Source: Agarophyton chilense
Taxonomy: Eukaryota > Rhodophyta > Florideophyceae > Gracilariales > Gracilariaceae
Reading direction: 5' to 3'
NCBI GenBank assembly: GCA_030374765.1
Contig: JARGXX010000071.1
Location: 310,001 to 374,000, forward strand
Length of the DNA: 64,000 nt
Positions 9,814-18,411 of this stretch are shown here, in pieces (within the stretch, counting starts at the first letter, position 1; each line of letters opens with the position of its first letter). The notes below the pieces were generated by a model. That model had not been told where the DNA came from. It did not search any database and saw only the letters and a list, made by a program, of their open reading frames with translations. Made by a program: the position numbers and the translations under genes.

Positions 9814-10878
9814 TTATGGCTTCGATCGTTTGCGAGGGTTCAGGATAGCAAACCTTGCATTGCAAACAGGGCACATGGCTGCTCCTTTCCCAACGTCTGG
9901 ACTGAAAGTAGATAAACAAATGGAGCATGTGAAACCATTGTCTATTATTTCGTTTGTTTCCATACATGACGCCCTGAAATCCACCTTGTCCACGACGGGC
10001 ATCGCAAGGAAGTCACGGCTCTGCTTGTCGATTAAAAACACTGTTTGGAAGTATTGTAGCAGAGAGTTCGGAGCAGATGTCGAAAATTCTTCGGGTCGCA
10101 TGTATACTCCGTTTGTAAGACGAGCAGCTTGCTGAAAATAGGTAGAATCTTTGTCTTTCACCAGCATACAAGAATCAATGGGCACCCCCAATCTCTGGGC
10201 AGAGAAAATGCAATTCATTACAGATACATATTGATCCGGGGCATCAGAACCGCCAAGCACGCTTAGTATTCGACCATTGAAGTGAACATCCTGCTCGACT
10301 ATCTCCAGTCGCTCTTTATCCTGACCAAGACTCATCGCCGCACGTTCAATTTGAATGCGACGCGCCCTGTTCAAGAGACATAGCGCCGTTGCGAGTGCGG
10401 AACTTACGCATGAATGCCTGTAACACGCGTTCGGATCTCCTTGCTCTCGCATAGAAGCCTTGACACCTTCTTCAACGGCCTTCTTCACATCTTGAACTAT
10501 CTGTCTTGGGTCTGTGATGGTGTGATGATGAGACGCATATCCTATAAGAGCATCGAATGCAGCATCTTCAACAGATTCATCATAGTCAGGCGAGAGATTT
10601 TCTGGTTCTGGAAAGACTGGGTAAATGAGACTTGCCTTATCCGAACCGGAGAGTATCACGCAGATCCGATTTGATTCATGCAGCAACAGAAAAGTATTCA
10701 AGAACACAAGTAATTGTTCCGTAACTGATTGTAGAGCGTGAACGGAACCACTTATATCCTTTGGGTCTTTACCCGATACATGAAGCCACGAGCGAATAGA
10801 TGTGTCGAGGATGAGGATGAGAAGGTCTTGTGCATCGTCTGCGGCTTTGACTCTGAATGGATCTGTCGTGTCGCGCAT
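9814..10878 (-). CDS. TFB4: TFIIH core subunit Tfb4/p34 (GTF2H3)
   Basis: A 354-residue single-exon protein with ATG at 10876-10878 and TAA at 9814-9816. The N-terminal half is the Tfb4 von Willebrand A-like domain: it begins LLILILDTSIRSW, with later NRICVILSGSDKASLIYP and SVMNCIFSAQRLGVPIDSCM. The C-terminus has VDFRASC followed by a four-cysteine zinc module, CSICLSTF...CPVCNARF (~residues 318-343). The order and spacing match human p34 and yeast Tfb4. The subunit partners with p44/Ssl1 in core TFIIH, used in RNA polymerase II initiation and nucleotide-excision repair. It is convergent with the GTPase gene, with about 75 bp between stops. Confidence 0.93.
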   Translation of the reverse strand: MRDTTDPFRVKAADDAQDLLILILDTSIRSWLHVSGKDPKDISGSVHALQSVTEQLLVFLNTFLLLHESNRICVILSGSDKASLIYPVFPEPENLSPDYDESVEDAAFDALIGYASHHHTITDPRQIVQDVKKAVEEGVKASMREQGDPNACYRHSCVSSALATALCLLNRARRIQIERAAMSLGQDKERLEIVEQDVHFNGRILSVLGGSDAPDQYVSVMNCIFSAQRLGVPIDSCMLVKDKDSTYFQQAARLTNGVYMRPEEFSTSAPNSLLQYFQTVFLIDKQSRDFLAMPVVDKVDFRASCMETNEIIDNGFTCSICLSTFSPDVGKGAAMCPVCNARFAILNPRKRSKP

Positions 10879-11796
10879 TAGTTGTGAGATGATTTCTCTC
10901 GGTACAATAGTGTTCTCCTTCAGATAGGAGTCTTCGCTGCGGCTGTTTTCGGTGTTTCACAAACGGTGACGACAAAAGAGTTTACAGATGTTTTATGGAA
11001 CTTACTCCATACAATTCATCCGTAATATGTAAGGTTCGCAACCTGATCTTCGCTTCTGAAAGCCGACGAGACCTTTTGCGGCCACTTGAGCCCTTTTCAA
11101 GACACCGGGCCCTGTGTAGCACCCACCTGCCCTCTTTGATGCAGTACGTAAGCAAGATCCCGGCAGGTTGTCTGTCAGTTGTCACTGGATCAACAACGAA
11201 AGAGAACGTACAACTCAATCGAATTTCATACCGTAGCAAAGCAATTTCTATCTGACACTGTGAGCACCCACTGTACAAAGATATGTATGCAAGAAATGTC
11301 TGACATGTGACAATACCCTGAAACAGGCAGCGGCGGGATCGAGTACATATAGCTTACGAACTACACGTGTACAAAGGGTAGTACCGACTTGAGCAGTCTT
11401 GTCACTTTCGTACATTTGGATCCGACAAAAGATGCACGTGCGAAAATATCCACGGGCTGTAAGTTGCGTATGCTTTTCTTATTTTTCAGAAATTAAGTTT
11501 TGAACTACAACAACATCTACACCAGTGTATCTACATCAGCTTTGTGGCCCAGGGGCATCCTAGAGCAAAGGCAGCGAAAGCTCGCGATCTTGATTACATC
11601 GAAGATGCCTACCATTCACATTGATCAATCTATGCAGCATTTGCGATGTGTCGTATCGTCTCTCTATTGACCAGGGTACGTCAACCTCTTCTAACCCGAG
11701 AACTTGGAAACATCGCCTGCATCACATTAACCATCGTACGCACAGCCTGATGCTGCATCATTTTGAAAAGGTATTCCATATCGTTAATGTTTGCTC
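10879..11796. other. Intergenic region between TFB4 and the mitochondrial carrier gene
   Basis: This is the longest gap in the gene-dense half (918 bp), between divergent genes. Two CACGTG palindromes lie at 11364-11369 and 11435-11440, which may be E-box/G-box type sites for bHLH or bZIP factors (inference). A 98-codon open frame on the minus strand at 10982-11278 has no ATG and no recognised domain, so no gene is called. Confidence 0.4.
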
Positions 11797-12750
11797 ATGG
11801 GACGAGAACCCACCGTCGCGTCAGGGCCAGGATCGGAGAAATGGACCATAATCTCCGATCTTCTAGCTGGTGGGTTGGCCGGTATATGCTGTGACGCTGT
11901 TCTCCATCCAGTGGATACTGTCAAGTCACGCCTTCATGTGCAACAAGGCCCACCGTTCAAATACCAATCAATGTTACACGGCTTCAGGCTAATCATCAGA
12001 CAAGAAGGTCTTCAAAAAGGGCTGTACGCAGGCTTTGGGGCCGTCATCGCAGGCACAATTCCCAGTCACGCCGTCATTTTTGCAAGCTACAAGGCGTTGA
12101 AGAGAAGGGGTGAGGATGGTATTTCAGATGAACAACAGCTGGCCGCGGTCGATTTTGTAAGCGCTTCCATTGGTGAAGTCTTTGCTCTGCCGTTTTACGT
12201 TCCTGCTGATGTTATCGCAAAGCGAATGCAAGTCGCAAGACTAGGTCCAGCGCGGAACTATAAATCAACAATACATGCCGCGCAATCAATCCTAAAAACA
12301 GAAGGTTATCAAGGCTTGCTAGCCGGATTCTGGCCCACAATGTTGCGTGATGTACCGTATACAGCGTTGCAATTCTCCTTTTTCAGTTCTGCCAAGGATG
12401 AATATCGAAGATACACTGGGAAACAAGATATAAATGATGCTGAAGCCACATTCCTCGGCATCGGGGTTGGAGCCGCGGCAGCTACATTAACAAATCCGTT
12501 CGATGTTATTAAGACACGGTTCATGATTCAGGGTACAGGCTCTGAAAGAAAGTACCATTCAATTTTGCAGTGCTTTAGCAGACTTGTTAAAGAGGAAGGG
12601 CTCTCTGTTTTGATGCGCGGAGTGTTTGCTAGAGTGCTATGGGTGGGTCCAGGCAGTGGTATAACGCTTGCTGTATATGAGAGGACATCCAAGTGTTTTC
12701 GTGTCAAGTGGGAATTAGAAGAATCATCACCTGTATATTCCCCGGCGTGA
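11797..12750 (+). CDS. Mitochondrial carrier family (SLC25) protein, SAM-carrier-like
   Basis: A 317-residue protein starting at ATG 11797 (an in-frame TTG six bases upstream is ignored). Three repeats of the carrier fold are visible, with signature helices HPVDTVKSR, VPADVIAKR and NPFDVIKTR and matching downstream glycine motifs (GLYAGFGAV, GLLAGFWPT, VLMRGVFAR). The family exchanges metabolites across the inner mitochondrial membrane, or sometimes plastid membranes. The first repeat (LLAGGLAGICCDAVLHPVD) and the second (SASIGEVFALPFYVPADV) resemble S-adenosylmethionine carriers, but mitoferrin-like or other substrates cannot be excluded. The signature proline-aspartate pairs are conserved, so the protein should be functional. 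It is convergent with the TrpRS gene. Confidence 0.9.
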   Translation: MGREPTVASGPGSEKWTIISDLLAGGLAGICCDAVLHPVDTVKSRLHVQQGPPFKYQSMLHGFRLIIRQEGLQKGLYAGFGAVIAGTIPSHAVIFASYKALKRRGEDGISDEQQLAAVDFVSASIGEVFALPFYVPADVIAKRMQVARLGPARNYKSTIHAAQSILKTEGYQGLLAGFWPTMLRDVPYTALQFSFFSSAKDEYRRYTGKQDINDAEATFLGIGVGAAAATLTNPFDVIKTRFMIQGTGSERKYHSILQCFSRLVKEEGLSVLMRGVFARVLWVGPGSGITLAVYERTSKCFRVKWELEESSPVYSPA

Positions 12751-13001
12751 GAGAACAATGCTAACTGACAGACTAGTGGACGTGGGCAACCATTGCTGCG
12801 CTGAAAAGGAAGGTAAGCTTTGGTCTTAGGTGCACCACATGCGGCTTAGACTTTGAAGCGTCAATCGTCGCATACTGGCAAACTATGGTAGCGTCAGATT
12901 ACAATGGCCGTGCGGATTAAAGATTTGTAACAGCATATTCTGAATGCAACACTGAAGTGCTTTCGCGTTATCCGGGTTTGAGATGTCAAAAAACGGTTAG
13001 C

Positions 13002-14168
13002 TCAGTATCCAAGCTCGGACGGAAGAACGAATCCCATATCACTCTTCACATTGCGCAAAGTTCTCTCAGCCTCTTCGCTTGCGTGTTCATACCCATCCTT
13101 AAGAACTGAGCATAGGTACGCCTTGTCCTCTAGGAGCTCTTTATACCTAGTCTGTATAGGAGCCAAATGTTCGGTGATAGCGTCAGTAAGTAATGGTTTG
13201 AAGGCACCCCATCTCATTCCATGGCATTCCGCCAAAACATCTTCTTTGGTCTTATTCGTGACAAGCTGATAGATAGCGAGGAGATTGTTGCACTCAGGGC
13301 GTTCCGAATTGTCAAACTCAAGGCCTTCGTAAGAGTCAGTTTTGCACTTCTTCACCTTGCGCTTGATCGCAGAAGGGTCATCGGTTAGATTTATGCGCGA
13401 ATTGTCATTTTCAGCACTCTTTGACATTTTGTTGGTACCGTCCTCCAAGCTCATGACCCTGGCACCCGTGGTTTGCATTAGTGTCTTAGGTTCTCGAAGT
13501 GTGCGAGGTCGTTTCTTTTTACAATACATATCGTTGTACCGGCGCGCAATATCCCTCGCTAATTCAATGTGCTGTCGTTGATCTTCTCCGACAGGAACCA
13601 GATCCGGCTGGTAGAGCAGAACATCAGCGGCCATTAATATCGGATAATCGAAAAGGCCTACAGACACGTTCTCCCCTTGTTTGATAGCTTTTTCTTTGTA
13701 CTGAATCATACGATGCAGCCATCCAATTGGTGTGCAGCAGTTCAAAAGCCATGTGAGCTCCGCGTGTGCCTTGACGTGACTCTGGATAAAAATCTTGCTT
13801 TTCTCCGGGTCAATGCCACACGCAAGGTACATGGCGACTGTTTGCAATGTGTAGTCCGAAAGAGCCTTGCGGTCATGTGGAACGGTTATGGCATGCATGT
13901 CGACGACGACGAAGAAGTTGTCATAAGTCTTTTGATTGTGGGTCCATTGGCGAATAGCGCCGAGGTAATTTCCCAGATGTAGAGCGCCAGTGGGCTGCAC
14001 ACCTGACAAAACGCGCTTCCTGCGTTGCGTGGGAGCGGTTGCCTGCTGTTGGGGATGTGGAGAAGTGACTGTCATGAGCGGGCGACGAGAAGCACGGTGG
14101 ACACAAAGTCGGTGCCCATACCAGCACAATCGACGCGTGCAAAACGGGACGGAGACGAACGAAAGCAT
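13002..14168 (-). CDS. Tryptophanyl-tRNA synthetase, bacterial/organellar type
   Basis: A 388-residue class I aminoacyl-tRNA synthetase. An Arg-rich, acid-poor N-terminal extension of about 50 residues looks like an organelle targeting presequence. The catalytic core begins RKRVLSGVQPTGALHLGNYL, with HLGN as the HIGH-type motif (~64-67). Other conserved blocks are FVVVDMHAITVPHD, YPILMAADVLLYQPDLVPVGEDQ and the KMSKS motif NKMSKSAEND (~246-250). It charges tRNA-Trp for organellar translation; mitochondrial, plastid or dual targeting cannot be separated by eye. Start codon ATG is at 14166-14168. It is divergent from the ABC-F gene across a GC-rich ~500-bp region. Confidence 0.95.
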   Translation of the reverse strand: MLSFVSVPFCTRRLCWYGHRLCVHRASRRPLMTVTSPHPQQQATAPTQRRKRVLSGVQPTGALHLGNYLGAIRQWTHNQKTYDNFFVVVDMHAITVPHDRKALSDYTLQTVAMYLACGIDPEKSKIFIQSHVKAHAELTWLLNCCTPIGWLHRMIQYKEKAIKQGENVSVGLFDYPILMAADVLLYQPDLVPVGEDQRQHIELARDIARRYNDMYCKKKRPRTLREPKTLMQTTGARVMSLEDGTNKMSKSAENDNSRINLTDDPSAIKRKVKKCKTDSYEGLEFDNSERPECNNLLAIYQLVTNKTKEDVLAECHGMRWGAFKPLLTDAITEHLAPIQTRYKELLEDKAYLCSVLKDGYEHASEEAERTLRNVKSDMGFVLPSELGY

Positions 14169-14666
14169 GACGGTGCGAAGAAAGAGGTTGCGAAGCCGCC
14201 GTGCGCGCGGCGCTGGCAGGAGAACGCGGGCTGGATTGCGCTAAACGAGACGTGCCGCAATGATCCCGGATGGTATGATGCCGATGGGCGGCAGCTTCCT
14301 CCTACGCAGTCGCAATGGCGTCCACCTGGCGCAGCGCCAATGGCCAGCCGCCAGCGCACCGGCCGCCTCTCACCCACCCACCGCCGAGCGCCCAGCGCGC
14401 GTGCGGCGCAGCCCGGCGCAGCCGCGACCGCACCCGTGCCACGGCGCTGTCGCATCTGTGGCTCATCTCGGTGCAGCTTGCGCGTTGCGTTGCATGTGCC
14501 GACTTTCCTACACAGTGTTATCTCGGGCGCGCGGGCGTATCCGCTATCTCGAAGCGTTCTCTTTCATCGCTGCGCGGCCAAAGTGACGTATTTCTTCTGT
14601 GCCCGTGTTCGTAGCTGCGCCTCGTACAGCTTTTGTCGTCTCTGTGGCGCTTGTTTTTGCGACGAT
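14169..14666. promoter_or_regulatory. GC-rich divergent promoter region between TrpRS and ABC-F
   Basis: These 498 bp are markedly richer in G+C than the neighbouring genes, especially 14,300-14,560 with many CG dinucleotides. Open frames run through on both strands because of the composition, including an upstream in-frame extension of the ABC-F frame. These translations are Ala/Arg/Pro-rich with no recognised domain, so the region is read as a shared promoter/5' UTR. Confidence 0.45.
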
Positions 14667-17651
14667 ATGGATGATTCGCTCTCGTTCATTACGCCTGCCT
14701 CGGCGGCGCGGCTGCAAACTGCCGCTGCCCGTCGCGCTTCTGCCGTATGTACACGGCCTGCGCGCAGCATGCCGGTTATGAAGAAGGTGCGTCGGAATGC
14801 CACACCTGCCGAAGAGAACAATGCGGTCGATGTATTTGGCGGAAAGAACATGTCTCAAGAAGAGCTTCTTGCGGCCGCATTGGGCGAAGAGCCTTCAATT
14901 GAGCAGCCAGCTCCCTCCAAGAAGAAAAAGAAGCCGAAAAAGGGCTCTGTTGTTAGCGACGATGCCAACGCAGTGGACGTGTTCGCTGGCGCCTCCATGT
15001 CGCAGGATGAACTGCTCGCCGCTGCCTTGGGCGAGCAGCCGTCAGAAACAGAATCTTCGCCTCCAAAGAAGAAAAAGAAGCCGAAGAAAGGTTCTATTCT
15101 GAAAGATGATTCCAATGCAGTCGATGTGTTTGCGGGCGCCTCTATGTCAGAAGAGCAGCTTCTGGCAGATGCGTTGGGTGAACAGTCGGAGGAGGATACT
15201 GCGCAACACTCGAACAAGAAAAAGAAACGAAAAGGAAAGAATGGCGTTGCTGCTGATTCTGAAAACGCTGTTGATGTATTCGCTGGAAACAATTTGTCGC
15301 AAGAGGAGCTCTTGTCTCAGGCGTTCGGCCAATCGCCACACCAACAAACAGAACAAACTCCGCATTCAGAGAAGAAAAAGAAAGGAAAGAACCGAGTTGC
15401 TACTGATTCTGAACAAAACGCCGTTGATGTTTTTGACTCAGTTGGCCGCTCTCAAGAACAACTTCTCGGCGATGCTTTGCAAACATCACAAGCACAATCT
15501 GAACGGAACCTTGCAACGTCTTCTAGGCATGCTTCTAATGGTGTATCATCCACAGTCTCATCCGAAACTGATGGAAAGGAAAAGCAACGCGAACATGTCG
15601 ATGAAATAGAAACCACTGAAGCATCTGAATCAAAACAAGCCGAAGACGACGATTTCGAACCCGAAGTGGAGGTAGTCGATGAGTTTGAAGATTTGTCTAA
15701 ACAATTCCGCGACTTCACGACAGCAGGTCGTCGGCAGAAAATGAAGGAATCTAGAGTGGATCGCAATGCTGCCGAGGGTCGACTCTCAGATTTGAAGTTC
15801 GCCAGATTCGGTGCAGGAGGAGAAAAATTCACATCTGTTCGGTTGGAGGATGTTACAATGATTTTCCGAAATACCACAGTTCTGCAAGGTGTTACATGGG
15901 GAGTTAGAACAGGAGAGCGTGTAGGGCTCATTGGAGAGAACGGATGCGGAAAGACAACCCAGCTTCGCATCATTGCGGATTTACTGAAACCAACATCTGG
16001 AGAAGTTTTGCGATCTTCAAAACGAACCAGGGCGTCATTCTTGCGTCAAGAGTTTGTGGATGAATTAGACCCGACTCGCACCCTTCGAGAAGAGTTTTAC
16101 TCTGCCTTTCAGAAAGAGATGCAATTAGCTGCAGAGTATACCAAGTGTGAAAGAGACATATCAACTGTGGGGGATGATATGGAGTCACTTGAGCGTTTAC
16201 TAAACCTTTTCGAAGAGCTTAGACAACAATGCGAAGAAAATGAAGTCTGGAACCTGGATGCAAGGATTGACAGGGTTATGCCAGGATTAGGCTTTACGGA
16301 AGATGACAACGATAAGCTCGTGGCAGCATTTTCAGGTGGGTGGAAGGTCCGAATCGGATTGGGAAAAGTACTTTTACAAGATCCAGATTTGCTTTTGTTG
16401 GATGAGCCTTCCAATCATTTGGACAATGAATCCGTCGAATGGCTCGAAGAATATCTCCAAGGATGCAAACTGCCAATGGTTGTTGTTTCCCACGATCGTG
16501 AGTTTCTTGATAAGGTTTGCACCAAGATTGTTGATATTGAAGGCGGGGAAGCCTTTGAATACCCTGGAAACTACTCGACCTTCGTCAAGCTGAAGAAAGA
16601 ACAACGGAAGGCTTGGGAGGCCGCCTACGAACGCCAGCAAAAATTCATTAAGGAACAAGAAAGCTATATCAAGAGAAATCGACGCGTACCGTCCAGATCA
16701 AGTCAAGTAAAGAGTCGCGAGAAAATGCTCGCACGGATGGAGCGAACAGGCCAAATGGTGCGAAGACCTCCGCGTCAGGGGAAACCATTGGTTTTCAGAT
16801 TTCCACCGGCTCCGCGTTCCGGTCGTGACTGCATTGTCATTGATGGGCTCACATATGGATATCCAGGGAAGACCCTTTTCCTGGATGCTTCGATAGCGGT
16901 CGAGCGCGGTGACCGAATTGCTCTTATCGGTCCAAATGGCAGTGGAAAAAGTACGCTCCTACGACTGATCGTGGGTATTGAGAAGCCCCAGGAAGGTTCG
17001 GTTGAATGTCAAGAACTGACCAACATCAAAATTGCGTACTATGAGCAAAATCAAGCGGATGCACTTGATCTAGAAGTCTCGGTGCTTGAAACTCTCACCA
17101 GTTCAGCACCAGAAGACATGAAATATGAGGATGTTCGAGCCCTACTCGGAAAGTTTTTGTTTAAGGGTGATTCTGTGGAGAAGAAGGTCTCTGCTCTGAG
17201 TGGAGGTGAAAAAGCTCGTTTAGCCCTCGCGAAAATCATGCTCGAGCCGGCGAATGTGCTCGTTCTTGATGAACCTGGAAACCACCTGTCAATCTCAGCG
17301 AAAGAAATGCTTGAAGAAGCTCTGCAACATTTCCAAGGTACTCTGTTGCTCGTAAGCCACGATCGATATTTGATTTCGCAAGTTGCGACACAAATCTTGG
17401 CAGTGGAGGACAAGAACCTTGTGCTGTACGATGGTGACTACAAATCATACATGGAAAAGCACCAGGAGCTGAGAGAAAAACTGCAAGCTCGTTTTATTCC
17501 AGGAGTGTCGGAAATTAAGAACGCTCCGAAGATTGTGGCAGAAGAACCCGTACAAGTGTCCAACAAGAAGGAGAAGAGAAAGAAGACTTTTGGCGGGAGT
17601 GGTGTGCAGAGTGGCAAAACAAAGGAAATGAACGCCAAGAGATGGAAATAA
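14667..17651 (+). CDS. ABC-F ATPase, plastid ABCF5-like, with N-terminal repeat array
   Basis: A 994-residue protein from ATG 14667. Residues 1-48 are Ser/Ala/Arg-rich and could be a transit peptide. Residues ~52-300 hold five 49-51-residue repeats, each opening with NAVDVF and containing a SQEELLAAALGE-like helix plus a KKKKKPKKG tract. The first ABC domain has Walker A GENGCGKTTQ, signature FSGGWKVRIGLGK and Walker B LLLLDEPSNHLDN. The second has GPNGSGKSTLL, signature LSGGEKARLA and Walker B LVLDEPGNHLS. Phrases such as TQLRII, REEFYSAFQKEM, ISHD-like SHDRE and the NAKRWK C-terminus match plant ABCF5. ABC-F proteins lack membrane segments and act on ribosomes or translation factors. The second Walker B departs from the usual DEPTNHLD while keeping the catalytic Glu. 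Confidence 0.92.
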   Translation: MDDSLSFITPASAARLQTAAARRASAVCTRPARSMPVMKKVRRNATPAEENNAVDVFGGKNMSQEELLAAALGEEPSIEQPAPSKKKKKPKKGSVVSDDANAVDVFAGASMSQDELLAAALGEQPSETESSPPKKKKKPKKGSILKDDSNAVDVFAGASMSEEQLLADALGEQSEEDTAQHSNKKKKRKGKNGVAADSENAVDVFAGNNLSQEELLSQAFGQSPHQQTEQTPHSEKKKKGKNRVATDSEQNAVDVFDSVGRSQEQLLGDALQTSQAQSERNLATSSRHASNGVSSTVSSETDGKEKQREHVDEIETTEASESKQAEDDDFEPEVEVVDEFEDLSKQFRDFTTAGRRQKMKESRVDRNAAEGRLSDLKFARFGAGGEKFTSVRLEDVTMIFRNTTVLQGVTWGVRTGERVGLIGENGCGKTTQLRIIADLLKPTSGEVLRSSKRTRASFLRQEFVDELDPTRTLREEFYSAFQKEMQLAAEYTKCERDISTVGDDMESLERLLNLFEELRQQCEENEVWNLDARIDRVMPGLGFTEDDNDKLVAAFSGGWKVRIGLGKVLLQDPDLLLLDEPSNHLDNESVEWLEEYLQGCKLPMVVVSHDREFLDKVCTKIVDIEGGEAFEYPGNYSTFVKLKKEQRKAWEAAYERQQKFIKEQESYIKRNRRVPSRSSQVKSREKMLARMERTGQMVRRPPRQGKPLVFRFPPAPRSGRDCIVIDGLTYGYPGKTLFLDASIAVERGDRIALIGPNGSGKSTLLRLIVGIEKPQEGSVECQELTNIKIAYYEQNQADALDLEVSVLETLTSSAPEDMKYEDVRALLGKFLFKGDSVEKKVSALSGGEKARLALAKIMLEPANVLVLDEPGNHLSISAKEMLEEALQHFQGTLLLVSHDRYLISQVATQILAVEDKNLVLYDGDYKSYMEKHQELREKLQARFIPGVSEIKNAPKIVAEEPVQVSNKKEKRKKTFGGSGVQSGKTKEMNAKRWK
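14820..15560 (+). repeat. Five in-frame ~150-bp tandem repeats encoding NAVDVF modules
   Basis: Repeat starts are at 14820, 14967, 15114, 15264 and 15417, spaced 147, 147, 150 and 153 bp. Each encodes NAVDVF, a short SQEELL-type helix ending ALGE or similar, then a Lys-rich tract. Copies 1-3 are the most alike; copy 5 is the most diverged (VFDSVGRSQEQLL) and lacks the full Lys tract. Confidence 0.85.
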
Positions 17652-18411
17652 ACCGGAGTTCAACTTAAGAAAAACCGAGCTTTCCTCATCGTCATTCGAA
17701 TATTCCTATTTGTCCGACCTGAACTCGCGATGATTAAAGAAGTCATGATGCATTAAGAGCCTATGAGCGTCAGTAAACCTACTGTCAAGTCGTACATGCA
17801 CATCCCACGGAGGACCCTGGCTCTCTCAGCCGTTTCTTACTTGGCATGAAACGATATGAAGCCCTACCAAATTCCATGATTAAGATTAAAAAAACATATC
17901 TATCCCGAAGCAATCACTCTCCGATTAGTAGCTAACCCTCAGCCCTTCCTATCTTTTCAATTTCCCACCGACAAGTATGTACGCTTCGCTCCTCCGTCGT
18001 CTACCACCGAACGTTAGAATATGTATAGCTATCATTAGAACTGATATTTCCTCAGTAATGGGTTTTGGTCCACTTGGTAACAACTGCCGACAGCCCCCAA
18101 AAATAGTGAGTGGGGGCATTGTTGAGCTTAGACAAGGATAGTCCTTCCTCTTCGCCTTGTTTGAAACGCTTTGATTTCATCCCCTGTACACATATTTTCA
18201 TCTATAACTGAGAGAACTACAGACAGGTTCAAGACGCGAGGAGTAAAGTGAATTGATTCTCGTCGTTTCAACTTTTTTCCGTTGAGTCTGTCTTTTTTTT
18301 TATTTGCAACAGAGTCCATGTCATCGAGACCTCGATGGCTGTATCATCTAGGCTTCATCAAGGATATGCCTCACTGTGTGAGAAATTGGCATAACATTCA
18401 GTTATAATCGC
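17652..18411. other. Convergent intergenic region after ABC-F
   Basis: These 760 bp lie between two convergent stop codons and should hold both 3' UTRs. A minus-strand ORF of 63 codons with ATG (18128-18319) is Lys/Arg-rich and matches nothing recognised; it is not called as a gene. No RNA gene or repeat was recognised. Confidence 0.4.

Noticed and set aside
10982-11278. 98-codon minus-strand open frame between TFB4 and the carrier gene
   Set aside because: No ATG in the frame, no recognised domain, and no clear splice context.
14025-14666. In-frame upstream extension of the ABC-F ORF
   Set aside because: The translation is Ala/Arg/Pro/Ser-rich from a GC-rich promoter region, overlaps the start of divergent TrpRS, and has no domain. 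The ATG at 14667 is the better start.
18128-18319. 63-codon minus-strand ORF with ATG
   Set aside because: Short, basic low-complexity sequence in a 3' intergenic region with nothing to support it.
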